Counted from the first letter of the stretch, positions 1 through 8,686 are shown. The stretch: DNA of 46,641 bases from an uncultured Tessaracoccus sp. (GCF_947255005.1 NZ_CAMYFI010000017.1:1-46641); one strand, 5' to 3'. Notes: generated by a model not told the origin, from the sequence alone. Numbers and translations: made by a program.

Positions 1-1216
1 CCGCGAGGCCGCGGAGCTGCTTGGCTGTGGCCCGGCCCGCCTCGAGGTCTTGCACCGCAATGGTGTTGTTGACCGCGTTGCGGTGGAATTTGGGTAGGTC
101 GTTGACGGGGATGTCGGTGTTCTCTGCAACGGTGTTGAGCGGCATCCCAAGCAGCGAACCCGGCATGCCGTTGTAGACGGCGACGGTGCCTGCCGCGGGC
201 GCGATGTAGTAGCGGGTGCTGACGAAGCGTTCCAGGCCCCAGGCTCCCACGCCGATCACCAACGCGACCGCCATGCAGATCGACAGCAGGCCGACCCACT
301 GCCGCCCGGAGTCCTTGGGAGCATAGCGGGCGCTCTCGTCGGGCGTTTGATCAGTGGCTTCGGGCTCGGGTGCTGGCTTCGGAGCTTCCGGGTATCCGCT
401 CGGTTTTCCGGATTTCGCGGCCAGCGCTCCGATCTTCGGCACCTCTACCTCGACGGCGGAACCGAACAGCTCGCCGGGGCGCTCGTCGAGGGCATCGTCT
501 TGTGGCACGAGCTCGCCGATGACGATGGTGATGTTGTCGTGCCCACCGCGTTCGTTGGCGAGACGGGCGAGCTCTTCACAGGCTTCATTAACGTCGTGGT
601 TGGCCAGCACATCGCGGATGCGGGCGTCGTCGACGAGACCGCTCAATCCGTCGGAACAAAACAGCACGCGGTCGCCCTCGGCAGCGTCGAGGAGGGTGAG
701 GTCGGGGTCGAAGCCCTCTTGCCCATTCAGCACCTTGAGGATGAGCGAGCGATGGGGATGGGTGGCGGCCTGCTCAGGGGTGAGTCTGCCCTCGTCAATG
801 AGCGATTGCACCCATGAGTGGTCGTGGGTGAACTGGGTGAGTTCACCGTCGCGAAGCCGGTAGCCGCGGGAGTCACCGATGTGCCCGACGGCGAACTGCT
901 CGCCGTTAAACTTCGCTCCGCAGAAGGTGGTGCCCATGCCGTCGATGGAGGCATCCTCTTCGATGAGGTCGCTGAGTTTTAGGTTGGCCCGGTTGATGGT
1001 GCCCGCGATGGCGGCCAGCATGTCGTCGGGATCGCTGAGCCTGCGGTCGGTGCGCTTCGCTTCGGTGGCTGCGACGGCAGAGGCCAGGTCGCCGGCTGCG
1101 GCGCCGCCCATGCCGTCGCAGACGAGGAGCATCGTCGGCGACGCGTAGGCCGCGTCTTGGTTGTTCTTACGCACGCGCCCAACCTCGGAATGGGCGGCCC
1201 AGCGGATGGAGTACAT
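1..1216 (-). CDS. pstP: PP2C-family Ser/Thr protein phosphatase PstP (3' end beyond window)
   Basis: The frame is open from an ATG at 1216 to the window edge, so the C-terminus is missing. The PP2C domain fills about the first 235 residues and shows the metal-binding elements NNQDAA, CDGMGG, GTTFCG, GHIGDSRGYR, CSDGLSGLV and GGHDNIT. A Pro/Glu-rich linker and one membrane helix (around WVGLLSICMAVALVIGVG) follow, so the catalytic domain is cytoplasmic and the missing tail lies outside. PstP removes phosphates placed by PknA/PknB on division and cell-wall proteins. It starts 3 nt after fhaB, in the usual actinobacterial order fhaA-fhaB-pstP; rodA, pbpA and pknAB would be expected beyond position 1. 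Confidence 0.93.
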   Translation of the reverse strand, partial: MYSIRWAAHSEVGRVRKNNQDAAYASPTMLLVCDGMGGAAAGDLASAVAATEAKRTDRRLSDPDDMLAAIAGTINRANLKLSDLIEEDASIDGMGTTFCGAKFNGEQFAVGHIGDSRGYRLRDGELTQFTHDHSWVQSLIDEGRLTPEQAATHPHRSLILKVLNGQEGFDPDLTLLDAAEGDRVLFCSDGLSGLVDDARIRDVLANHDVNEACEELARLANERGGHDNITIVIGELVPQDDALDERPGELFGSAVEVEVPKIGALAAKSGKPSGYPEAPKPAPEPEATDQTPDESARYAPKDSGRQWVGLLSICMAVALVIGVGAWGLERFVSTRYYIAPAAGTVAVYNGMPGSLLGMPLNTVAENTDIPVNDLPKFHRNAVNNTIAVQDLEAGRATAKQLRGLA

Positions 1217-1219
1217 GCC

Positions 1220-1690
1220 TCAGGCCTCCAATCGCATCAGGGTGCGGCCAATCCGGATCACATCGCCGACGGTGACGGGAACTGGCTCGTCGCCGACGCG
1301 TTTGCCGTTGACGAACGTGCCGTTGGTGGAGTTGAGGTCGCTCAAGAGCCAGGTTTCCTCATCGCGCTGCACGAGTTGGGCGTGCCGAGCGGAGGAGAAC
1401 TCGTCGTCGAGTAGCAGCGTCGAATCAGCGGACCGGCCGAGGTTGATCGTCGGCTGCACCCCGACAGCCATGCCCTGCTGCGGGCCGTTGGTGATGGCGA
1501 AGCGTGTGGGCACGTGCTGGAGGCGGTGATGTTCGGGGCGTCCGCGGTCGGCTGGGATGGCGGCGAGCGATGATGCTGGCACGCGGCGTCCGAATACGTC
1601 GGAGCGGATTGTGCCTGCCACGAAGAAGATGAACAGCCACAGTAGGAGGAGGAAGACGATTTTGGTCGTCGCGACGATGAGCTCAGACAC
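1220..1690 (-). CDS. fhaB: FHA-domain membrane protein FhaB (FipA)
   Basis: The protein has 156 residues. An N-terminal membrane helix (residues 9-27, IVFLLLLWLFIFFVAGTI) is followed by a basic linker and a C-terminal forkhead-associated domain (about 75-156) with the phosphothreonine-binding signature GRSADS, SSARHA and LNSTNGTFVNG. FhaB homologues bind phosphorylated Ser/Thr-kinase substrates at the division site. It starts 4 nt after the fhaA stop and ends 3 nt before the pstP start, so the three are almost certainly one transcript. Length and domain order match the family. Confidence 0.93.
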   Translation of the reverse strand: MSELIVATTKIVFLLLLWLFIFFVAGTIRSDVFGRRVPASSLAAIPADRGRPEHHRLQHVPTRFAITNGPQQGMAVGVQPTINLGRSADSTLLLDDEFSSARHAQLVQRDEETWLLSDLNSTNGTFVNGKRVGDEPVPVTVGDVIRIGRTLMRLEA

Positions 1691-1694
1691 GCGG

Positions 1695-2417
1695 TTACAT
1701 CTCCGACGGCGCGTGCACCAGCATGCGCGTGTTGCCGATCTCGATGCGTGATCCTTCTCTCAGAGCCGTTTTCGTGACTTTCGTGCCGTTGACGGTGACA
1801 CCATTGGTGGAGCCCAGATCCTCAATCGTCACCACGGGGCGCTCCGGCGTGCCAGACACCGTGATGAGCGCGTGACGACGAGACACGCCCGGGTCGTTGA
1901 GACGCAGGTCGGCGTCGGTACCGCGACCCACTATCAGGCCCGGCGGAACAAGGGGATGGCGCACGCCATGCACTTCGACGACGAGCCGCCCGCCCGATGC
2001 AGTGGTGTCGGATTTCCCTTCGACGGCCTCGCTGCGGATGGTGAACTGCCCTGTGGGGAGGTGTTCTTGCAGCTCGTACTCGATGACGATGGGGCCGCTG
2101 AATACGAAGTTGTTCTCCGCGGCGTGCTCGCGGATGCCGGGAAGGATTTCGGCGTTCAGCGTGCGAGCGTATGGGAAGAGCCGCTCGTAGTCGTGCTGTG
2201 ACAGGCCGACGAGGAAGTGGTTGGGGACGAGACGCTTGCCCTTGCTGAGGAGCTTCGCCTCGGCTTCGAGCTCCCGCTGGATGCCTGCGGCGATCTCGAC
2301 GGGCTGCACGTCACCTTTGAAGGCTCGCGCAAACACCTTGCCGACCACAGAATCGATCTTGCGTTCCGCCTTGTCGAAGACGCCCACGGGATCCTCCTCT
2401 CGCTCGCTATCGGCCAA
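1695..2417 (-). CDS. fhaA: DUF3662/FHA-domain protein FhaA
   Basis: The protein has 240 residues. The N-terminal DUF3662 region (about 10-120, beginning GVFDKAERKIDSVVGKVFARAF) is joined by a short linker to a C-terminal FHA domain (about 150-236) with VGRGTDADLRL, VSRRHALI and LGSTNGVTVNG. In mycobacteria FhaA binds phosphorylated MviN/MurJ-pathway proteins and restrains peptidoglycan synthesis at poles and septa. The version here has the short linker of propionibacterial proteins instead of the long one of mycobacteria. The cytoplasmic protein is followed 4 nt later by fhaB, and meaB lies 17 nt upstream in the same direction. Confidence 0.93.
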   Translation of the reverse strand: MADSEREEDPVGVFDKAERKIDSVVGKVFARAFKGDVQPVEIAAGIQRELEAEAKLLSKGKRLVPNHFLVGLSQHDYERLFPYARTLNAEILPGIREHAAENNFVFSGPIVIEYELQEHLPTGQFTIRSEAVEGKSDTTASGGRLVVEVHGVRHPLVPPGLIVGRGTDADLRLNDPGVSRRHALITVSGTPERPVVTIEDLGSTNGVTVNGTKVTKTALREGSRIEIGNTRMLVHAPSEM

Positions 2418-2434
2418 ATACCCAGCAAGTCTAC

Positions 2435-3478
2435 CTACTTGCCACGCAAGGCTGCATTCTCGACGTCGCTGCGCGCCCAGCCAAGCGTGTCGACGGAGTT
2501 CGCGAACGCTGCCAATACCTGCTCAGCACCTTCGAGTGCGCTGAGCTCTTCCGTGGCGAGTTTGGCCTCGACCTCTGCCGCCACGGCCTGTACCGAAGGT
2601 GACGTGCGCAGAGCCTCCTCCAGCTCGCCGCGCACCATATTCCACAGCCACTCGCGCTGCTGCTCGAGGCGACGTCGGGTGAGGATGCCCTGTGCTTCCA
2701 GCTCTTCACGGTGTTTGACGACGGCGTCCCATACCTCGTCGAGGCCAGCGCCGGTGTAGCTGGAGCACGTGAGCACGGGGGCGCGTCGTTTCTCGGTGTC
2801 GCTGGTGACGAGCTTCATGGCGATGCTCAGGTCGCGAGCGGCGACGCGCGCCTCACCCTCGTTATCGCCGTCGGCCTTGGTGATGGCGATAACGTCGGCG
2901 AGCTCAAGGATGCCCCGCTTGATGCCCTGCAGCTGATCGCCTGTTCGCGCCACCTGAAGCATCAGGAAGGTATCGACCATGCCGGACACGGCCACCTCAG
3001 ACTGGCCTACGCCCACCGTCTCGACGAGCACGACGTCGTAGCCGGCCGCCTCGAGCACCAGCATGGATTCGCGTGTGGCGCGAGCCACCCCGCCGAGATG
3101 CCCTGCCGACGGTGAAGGGCGGACGAAAGCGTCGTCGAGCGACGCGAACTCGCCCATGCGGGTGCGGTCGCCAAGGATGGAGCCGCCGGTGCGAGAGGAG
3201 CTTGGGTCGATGGCGAGCACGGCCACCTTATGGTGGCGCTCCTGGACGAGTTTGATGCCCATGGCGTTGATGAATGTGGATTTGCCTGCGCCGGGCACGC
3301 CTGAGATGCCCACGCGGAACGCCTTGCCCGTGTGGGGCGCGATGGTCCGCAGCAGCTCGTGGGCGAGCTGACGGTGCTCGGGGTTGGTGGACTCCACGAG
3401 GGTGATGGCGCGAGCAATGTGCCCTCGCGACCCTTCGCGGATGTGAGAAGCCAGTTCGTCGACGTTGATCTTGCGCAC
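2435..3478 (-). CDS. meaB: MeaB/ArgK-type GTPase, methylmalonyl-CoA mutase chaperone
   Basis: This G3E-family P-loop GTPase protects and reloads the adenosylcobalamin site of methylmalonyl-CoA mutase. Visible motifs are Walker A GVPGAGKSTF, the switch region SSSRTGGSILGDRTRM, the DVVLVETVGVGQSE segment and the TKAD base-recognition motif. I chose the GTG at 3478 because it gives the family-typical start RKINVDELASHIREG; an ATG at 3535 would add 19 residues of poor similarity. The gene is 3 kb from mutAB and reads into fhaA with a 17-nt gap, so it may be co-transcribed with the division genes instead of with the mutase. Confidence 0.93.
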   Translation of the reverse strand: MRKINVDELASHIREGSRGHIARAITLVESTNPEHRQLAHELLRTIAPHTGKAFRVGISGVPGAGKSTFINAMGIKLVQERHHKVAVLAIDPSSSRTGGSILGDRTRMGEFASLDDAFVRPSPSAGHLGGVARATRESMLVLEAAGYDVVLVETVGVGQSEVAVSGMVDTFLMLQVARTGDQLQGIKRGILELADVIAITKADGDNEGEARVAARDLSIAMKLVTSDTEKRRAPVLTCSSYTGAGLDEVWDAVVKHREELEAQGILTRRRLEQQREWLWNMVRGELEEALRTSPSVQAVAAEVEAKLATEELSALEGAEQVLAAFANSVDTLGWARSDVENAALRGK

Positions 3479-3685
3479 GTCATTAACCCTATCTCGGGGG
3501 CCTGACCATTCCGACGGTGGGTGCGGCTGGGCCAAGATAGCGCCGGGTAGACATCTCGTCGAGCCTCGCTGGCGTGCATCTCACCCCGGCTTGCTGCATC
3601 CAACCCGTGACACGTTTCTGGGGACGGCCCCGGGCGTCAGGTAACATCGAATGACGTGTGCCCTTGGAAGAAAGGTAGGTGCGCG

Positions 3686-4645
3686 ATGCACATCGAACGT
3701 TCCAAGCAACATGTTCGGGTAGCCGCTGCGAGCGCCGGAGCGATGGCGTTGGCTCTCGCCTGCCTTCCCGTCCAGGCATCGGCGGCCGAGGCGCCCGTCG
3801 CGCAGGTCTCCGCCAAGCCCGACGTCGCGATGCACTACCAGTGGTCTATCAAGAACACCGCATCGAGGTCGTCGCTTGGAACGGTGCCGGGCGGATCCAC
3901 CCTGTCCGTCGAGTACACCGTCCAGGCCACCCCCGACGAGTACGAGTACACCCGTGCCGTGATCGCGGGCAACGTTTCGATCACCAACCCCAGCCCTACC
4001 GAGGAGCTTTCCGTAGCAGTAACGGTGGCAGGCTCCGACGCTGCCTGGGCCTGTCAGGCGGCCACGCCGAAGGTCACCGTCAAGGCGGGCGAGAGCGCTA
4101 CCGTCGCCTACGACTGCTTCCTGTCCGGAGACGCGGAACCGCACGAGCAAGGCAGCATCAACGCCGCGTTAGCATGGTCCAGCGCCGGCGAGCAGGGCGA
4201 GCAGGGCACCGTGAAGTCGAGCACCTCGTACCAGCTCAACCCCACGCAGACTAACCGCGAGGTGACCGTCGAAAGTGCGTTCGGCGGCGGTGCCCCCGTA
4301 CAGCTCGGTACTGCTCGGTGGAGGGTAGACGGCCAGCCCGTCGTCTTCCGCGATGTTCGTGAGTTCACGGCCGCCAAGAAGCCCGGGAAGTACACCGTGA
4401 CGAACCAGGCGCGCCTTGGGAACTCCGGTGCGAAGGCCGCAGCGGCGGTAACGTACACCGTCAAGGAGCAGGGCCCGAAGCCGTCCGCCCAGGCGCCATC
4501 GCCCAGTCAGAGCGCGGAAGCCCCGTCGCCCTCACCGAGGGTCACGCAGCCGGCCAACCTCACGACGCCGACGCCCGCCCCGGGCCACAGCGACGGGAAA
4601 CGTCGCCCTTCTCCGGGGATGCCCCGAACGGGCGCCAATCAGTAG
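3686..4645 (+). CDS. Secreted Pro/Ser-rich surface protein with a C-terminal sortase-like pentapeptide
   Basis: The protein has 319 residues. The start is the ATG at 3686, 7 nt after AAGGTAGG. The N-terminus is a signal peptide (basic start, hydrophobic residues 11-30, cleavage near ASA-A at 31-34). The middle (about 45-260) is rich in beta-strand-like Ser/Thr/Val sequence and looks like one or two immunoglobulin-like domains. Residues from about 265 are a Pro/Ser/Ala linker of the kind that spans cell wall. The protein ends MPRTGANQ, resembling an LPXTG sorting motif but lacking the hydrophobic helix and basic tail needed for classical anchoring. No specific function is recognised. It diverges from meaB and converges with the next gene. 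Confidence 0.82.
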   Translation: MHIERSKQHVRVAAASAGAMALALACLPVQASAAEAPVAQVSAKPDVAMHYQWSIKNTASRSSLGTVPGGSTLSVEYTVQATPDEYEYTRAVIAGNVSITNPSPTEELSVAVTVAGSDAAWACQAATPKVTVKAGESATVAYDCFLSGDAEPHEQGSINAALAWSSAGEQGEQGTVKSSTSYQLNPTQTNREVTVESAFGGGAPVQLGTARWRVDGQPVVFRDVREFTAAKKPGKYTVTNQARLGNSGAKAAAAVTYTVKEQGPKPSAQAPSPSQSAEAPSPSPRVTQPANLTTPTPAPGHSDGKRRPSPGMPRTGANQ

Positions 4646-4668
4646 CGCTCGCCTGTGGTCTGGGTGGG

Positions 4669-5172
4669 TCAGCGGTTCTCGCCCAAGTACTTGAAGTGAT
4701 ACGTGGCACCGTCGGTGCACGTGACGATGTCGTGCTCGCCGTCGGTGCGCTGCCGCTGTGGGTAGAGCTGTTGGTGCGCCAGGAGTGCGTGGACATCATC
4801 GACGTACAACACTCGCCAAGGGGACTGTTTCGTGCCGTCGCCTGAGCGCACCATCGTGCCCAGTGCGTGCCACGCGAGCTGCTCCTCGTCGCGTGCCCGA
4901 TCCTGGTCGCCGAGCGCCAGGAACCCACGCGCGAGGTAGGCGTGCACCACGGGGCTGAAGAACCCCGCTGGCAGGTGCTCTTCCAAGAGCCGGACGGCGT
5001 CGTGCTCCCTGCATTTCTCCAGGTAGATCTCCACCGCCGGCAGCCACAACAGGTAGCGGGTGTAGCGGGGGTCTTCGACGATGGCCTCGTGCAGCACGCT
5101 GAGTGAGGCGGCGTCGCCGACGCGCCGGTAGTCGGCGTACGCTGCTTCGATGGGTTCGGGCAGTGGGCTCAC
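4669..5172 (-). CDS. Hypothetical protein, third gene of a coupled cassette
   Basis: This soluble protein of 167 residues has no signal peptide or membrane helix. The sequence is acidic and largely helical, with short repeat-like stretches (AYADYRRVGDAASL, EKCREHDAVRLLEEHL, YLARGFLALGDQDRARDE) that suggest TPR-like helical hairpins, then a short beta-rich tail. Its ATG overlaps the stop of the preceding gene (ATGA), so it is translationally coupled to a protein with a zinc-protease motif. That position is where an immunity or accessory protein would sit, but there is no sequence proof. I do not recognise the family with certainty. Confidence 0.75.
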   Translation of the reverse strand: MSPLPEPIEAAYADYRRVGDAASLSVLHEAIVEDPRYTRYLLWLPAVEIYLEKCREHDAVRLLEEHLPAGFFSPVVHAYLARGFLALGDQDRARDEEQLAWHALGTMVRSGDGTKQSPWRVLYVDDVHALLAHQQLYPQRQRTDGEHDIVTCTDGATYHFKYLGENR

Positions 5173-6020
5173 TGCACTCGACCTCGAACTGGCAGCGGCG
5201 GTACCCCGGCGCGTGCGTCAAGCCAACGGCTCGCCTCGGCGCCCGGCTGAAATGTGGGGAACGCGGCGATTGGTTCGCGGTGGCGGGCGTGCTGGAGTTC
5301 GTGGCGGAGGGCATCGAGTGCGGAAGGGTGCTCGAGCGTGTCGGGTGCGACGAGTATCTCGCCACGCTCCCAGTCGTAGCCAGCCCGAGCGTCGAGCGCA
5401 GTGATCTCGACGGCGGTGCCGGGGATGCCGAGCTGGCGTGCCTGGCGTTCGGCCGCCGCCACGATGACCTCCGCGGCGCGCGAGGGGGCGTCGTCGAAGA
5501 GTGAGCGCCAGCGCTCCTCGATGCTCAGTGCGGCGGCAGCTCCGTGCTCGGCGTGCGGGCTGAGGGCATCGGTGAGTGCTTCGACGGCGGCTTCCTCGAT
5601 CAGGCTCAGTTCCTGGCGGGCGGCGGGGAGCAGTGCGGCGCACCAGCGGGCGCGCGTCGCTTCGTCGGTGCCCCCGAGGGCGTCGAGCTTTGTTTCGTAA
5701 CGGGCGTCGAGCGCGTCGATGTCCTCGAGGGTTCGGGACACCACATCGGCCGCCTCAAGGTAGCTGTTGGCAACCATGCGCGCGTCGGCGGCGAGCTGGC
5801 GCAGCCTGGGCGCGCTGCCGTCGGGACGGGCGGTGTAGGCGGCGAACGCATCCGCCGTCGGGCTGATGTTGCTCTCGAGCACGGTGCGCGTGGCCGAGAG
5901 CACGTCGAAGGTAGCGGAGTCAGCTGCCTCGGCGAGAGCGAAGAGCGCGTCAGCGCGGGCATGAAACGCGTTGGGTGTGAGGCGAGGGACAGGCAGGCCG
6001 AGTTCGACGAGGGCGCTCAT
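5169..6020 (-). CDS. Helical WXG-like protein with a C-terminal HExxH zincin motif
   Basis: The protein has 283 residues. Residues 1-180 are almost entirely helical, Ala-rich and without a signal peptide, resembling WXG100/LXG-type secretion domains. Residues 195-260 change character: a strand-rich stretch (TAVEITALDARAGYDWERGEILVAP) is followed by a helix containing HELQH at 240-244, the zinc-binding, catalytic-Glu signature of metallopeptidases. The start codon overlaps the stop of the upstream small helical gene (TGATG) and its stop overlaps the downstream start (ATGA). The arrangement fits a secreted effector with partner proteins, but secretion, substrate and toxicity are inference. Confidence 0.78.
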   Translation of the reverse strand: MSALVELGLPVPRLTPNAFHARADALFALAEAADSATFDVLSATRTVLESNISPTADAFAAYTARPDGSAPRLRQLAADARMVANSYLEAADVVSRTLEDIDALDARYETKLDALGGTDEATRARWCAALLPAARQELSLIEEAAVEALTDALSPHAEHGAAAALSIEERWRSLFDDAPSRAAEVIVAAAERQARQLGIPGTAVEITALDARAGYDWERGEILVAPDTLEHPSALDALRHELQHARHREPIAAFPTFQPGAEASRWLDARAGVPPLPVRGRVQ

Positions 6021-6343
6021 CAGATCTCCTCAGCCCACGCGTCGGCTGAGCGCGCTTCAATAGCTTCGTACGCGCGGGCCGTCTCCGTCATTCGGGCCGC
6101 ATCCTCGCGGGCGAGCGCCGTCGCAGCATCCGTCCGCTGCGCCAAGGGGCCGAGGACGGCTGCGTCGAGGCGATGGGCCATAGCATCAACCCTTGATGCC
6201 TGGCCGACGAGTTCCAGCGCCTCGAGGTTGCCGTCGGGCAGCAGGGGATTGCGCAGCGAGCGCGCGCTGGCGTGCACCGCGTCGACGGCGTGCTCCACGG
6301 CTTCGCCGCCGCGGCGCCAGGCGGATGGTGTGAATCGGATCAT
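6020..6343 (-). CDS. Small helical WXG100/Esx-like protein
   Basis: The protein has about 107 residues, is Ala-rich and predicted helical throughout, with no signal peptide; size and composition resemble Esx/WXG100 partners of type VII secretion. A WxxG-like element may be WRRGGE near the N-terminus; a clear WXG turn in the middle is not seen. Two ATGs occur in tandem; the second (6343) lies 4 nt after AGGAGG and the first (6346) only 1 nt, so I favour the second. It is the first gene of a three-gene cassette with overlapping stops and starts. Assignment to the WXG100 superfamily is tentative. Confidence 0.72.
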   Translation of the reverse strand: MIRFTPSAWRRGGEAVEHAVDAVHASARSLRNPLLPDGNLEALELVGQASRVDAMAHRLDAAVLGPLAQRTDAATALAREDAARMTETARAYEAIEARSADAWAEEI

Positions 6344-6439
6344 CATGCCTCCTCAATCTTGCAGGCTAGATGCGTCGGGTGTCAGCGTAGCTGAGTTCTG
6401 ATACTCAAACGCGGCTCAGAGAAGGCCTCACGCCTGCAA

Positions 6440-6491
6440 CAACGCTGTGGGCCCGCTTCCCTTTTGAGAGGGAAGCGGGCCCACAGCGTTG
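6440..6491 (-). terminator. Perfect 23-bp inverted repeat downstream of mutB
   Basis: Positions 6440-6462 and 6469-6491 are exact reverse complements around a 6-nt loop. It begins 12 nt after the mutB stop and has no U tract on the minus strand, which is common for high-GC actinobacterial terminators. It separates mutAB from the three-gene cassette. Confidence 0.85.
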
Positions 6492-6502
6492 CGATCAGCC
6501 GA

Positions 6503-8686
6503 TCATTCGGCGTCGAGACGCGCGTTGAGCTTGGTCAGCAAGTCAACAGCGCACTCCGGAATGTTCGTGCCGGGCGGGTAGATCGCGTCGGCGCCGTGGT
6601 CGCGGAGCTCCTGGAAGTCCTGCGACGGGATCACGCCGCCCACGACGATCATGATGTCCTGACGGCCGAGCTTGTTCAGCTCCTCGCGTAGGGCCGGCAC
6701 CAAGGTGAGGTGGCCGGCGGCGAGCGAGGAGGCGCCCACGACGTGCACGTCGGATTCGACGGCCTGGCGTGCGGTCTCCTCGGGGGTCTGGAACAGCGGG
6801 CCGACGTCGACGTCCATGCCGAGGTCGGCGTACGCCGTTGCGATCACCTTCTGGCCGCGGTCGTGGCCGTCCTGGCCCATCTTCGCGACGAGGATGCGCG
6901 GGCGTCGGCCTTCCTTCTTCTCGAACTCGGCGACGAGCTTGCGGGCCTCGTCAACGGCCTCACTGGATCCGGATTCTGCCTGGTACACACCGCTAATGGT
7001 ACGGATCTGAGCGGTGTACCGCCCGAATACCTTCTCCAATGCGTCGGAAATCTCGCCGACGGAAGCCTGCGCGCGTGCTGCCTCGATGGACACCTGCAGC
7101 AGGTTGCGGTCGGGATCCGTCGGATCCGGGTTCGCCGCAGCCCACGTGACGCGCTCCAAGGCAGCCTGGCAGGCTTCCTCGTCGCGGTCAGCGCGCAGAC
7201 GCTCGAGCTTCGCAATCTGCTGCTCGCGGACGGACTTGTTGTCCACCTTGAGCACCTCGAGCTCTTCGTCGTCCTCCACCTGGTACCTGTTCACACCGAC
7301 GAGGCTCTGGCGCCCGGAGTCGATGCGGGCCTGGGTGCGGGCGGCGGCTTCCTCGATGCGCATCTTGGGGATGCCAGCCTCGATCGCCTTCGCCATACCG
7401 CCGGCTTCCTCAACCTCGCGAATGCGCTCCCATGCCTTGCCAGCGAGCTCGCGGGTGAGGCGCTCGACGTAGGCCGAGCCGGCCCACGGGTCGACGGTTT
7501 TGGTGGTGCCGGATTCCTGCTGGATGAACAGCTGGGTGTTTCGGGCGATGCGGGCCGAGAAGTCTGTCGGCAGCGCGATGGCCTCGTCGAGGGCGTTCGT
7601 GTGCAGCGACTGCGTGTGGCCCTGCGTCGCGGCCATGGCCTCGATGCAGGTACGCGCGACGTTGTTGTAGACGTCCTGCGCGGTCAGCGACCAGCCGGAG
7701 GTCTGCGAGTGCGTACGAAGGCTCATCGACTTCGGGTTCTTCGGGCCGAACTCCTTCACGAGCTTCGCCCACAGCATGCGCGCGGCGCGCATCTTGGCGA
7801 CCTCCATGTAGAAGTTCATGCCGATCGCCCAGAAGAACGACAGACGCGGAGCGAACTGGTCTACGTTCAAGCCCACCGACTCGCCAGCGCGGATGTACTC
7901 CACGCCGTCGGCCAGGGTGTAAGCCATCTCGATATCCGCTGTCGCGCCGGCCTCCTGCATGTGGTAGCCGGAGATCGAAATAGAGTTGAACTTCGGCATG
8001 TTCGACGAAGTGAACGCGAAAATATCGGCGATGATGCGCATCGACGGCTGCGGCGGGTAGATGTACGTGTTGCGGACCATGAACTCCTTCAGAATGTCGT
8101 TCTGAATGGTTCCGGTCATCTTCTCGTACGGCACGCCCTGTTCCTGCGCCGCCACGATGTATAGCGCCAGGATGGGCAGCACCGCGCCGTTCATCGTCAT
8201 CGACACCGACATCTGGTCGAGCGGGATGCCGTCGAACAGCTGACGCATGTCGAGGATGGAATCGACGGCCACACCGGCCATGCCGACGTCGCCGGCCACA
8301 CGTGGGTGGTCGGAGTCGTAGCCGCGGTGCGTGGCCAAGTCGAAGGCAATCGACAGACCCTTCTGACCAGCGGCGAGGTTACGACGGTAGAACGCGTTCG
8401 ACTCCTCCGCGGTGGAGAATCCGGCGTATTGACGGATGGTCCACGGTTGGTTGACGTACATCGTCGGGTAGGGGCCGCGCAGGAACGGCGGCATGCCCGG
8501 GTAGGTGTGCAGGAAGTCGAGATCGTTCAGATCCGTATCGCCGTAGAGCGGCGGGACGAGGATCTGCTCCGGTGTTTGCCAGCCCTCTGAGTAGCCGGCG
8601 GCGTCGAGGATCTCGTCGTACTTGTGGTGGTCCTTGCCGGGCACCGAATGGCCGAGATCAACAGTGTTGAAACGAGGGAAACTCAC
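6503..8686 (-). CDS. mutB: Methylmalonyl-CoA mutase large (catalytic) subunit
   Basis: The protein has 727 residues, the standard length. It interconverts succinyl-CoA and (R)-methylmalonyl-CoA with adenosylcobalamin, the central carbon rearrangement of propionate fermentation. The N-terminal barrel binds the CoA ester (RGPYPTMYVNQPWTIRQYAGFSTAEE; the active-site region around SISGYHMQEAGA). The C-terminal cobalamin-binding domain begins near residue 595 and carries the DxHxxG motif at 606-611 (DGHDRG) that supplies the lower-axial histidine, followed by the conserved GASSLAAGH and VVGGVIP segments. Its ATG overlaps the mutA stop by 4 nt, so the two subunits are translationally coupled, and the operon ends at the strong hairpin at 6440-6491. 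Confidence 0.98.
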   Translation of the reverse strand: MSFPRFNTVDLGHSVPGKDHHKYDEILDAAGYSEGWQTPEQILVPPLYGDTDLNDLDFLHTYPGMPPFLRGPYPTMYVNQPWTIRQYAGFSTAEESNAFYRRNLAAGQKGLSIAFDLATHRGYDSDHPRVAGDVGMAGVAVDSILDMRQLFDGIPLDQMSVSMTMNGAVLPILALYIVAAQEQGVPYEKMTGTIQNDILKEFMVRNTYIYPPQPSMRIIADIFAFTSSNMPKFNSISISGYHMQEAGATADIEMAYTLADGVEYIRAGESVGLNVDQFAPRLSFFWAIGMNFYMEVAKMRAARMLWAKLVKEFGPKNPKSMSLRTHSQTSGWSLTAQDVYNNVARTCIEAMAATQGHTQSLHTNALDEAIALPTDFSARIARNTQLFIQQESGTTKTVDPWAGSAYVERLTRELAGKAWERIREVEEAGGMAKAIEAGIPKMRIEEAAARTQARIDSGRQSLVGVNRYQVEDDEELEVLKVDNKSVREQQIAKLERLRADRDEEACQAALERVTWAAANPDPTDPDRNLLQVSIEAARAQASVGEISDALEKVFGRYTAQIRTISGVYQAESGSSEAVDEARKLVAEFEKKEGRRPRILVAKMGQDGHDRGQKVIATAYADLGMDVDVGPLFQTPEETARQAVESDVHVVGASSLAAGHLTLVPALREELNKLGRQDIMIVVGGVIPSQDFQELRDHGADAIYPPGTNIPECAVDLLTKLNARLDAE

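Noticed and set aside
6710..8164. Open frame of 484 codons on the plus strand
   Set aside because: It lies wholly antisense to mutB and comes from the third-position GC bias of that gene; no start signal or family match.
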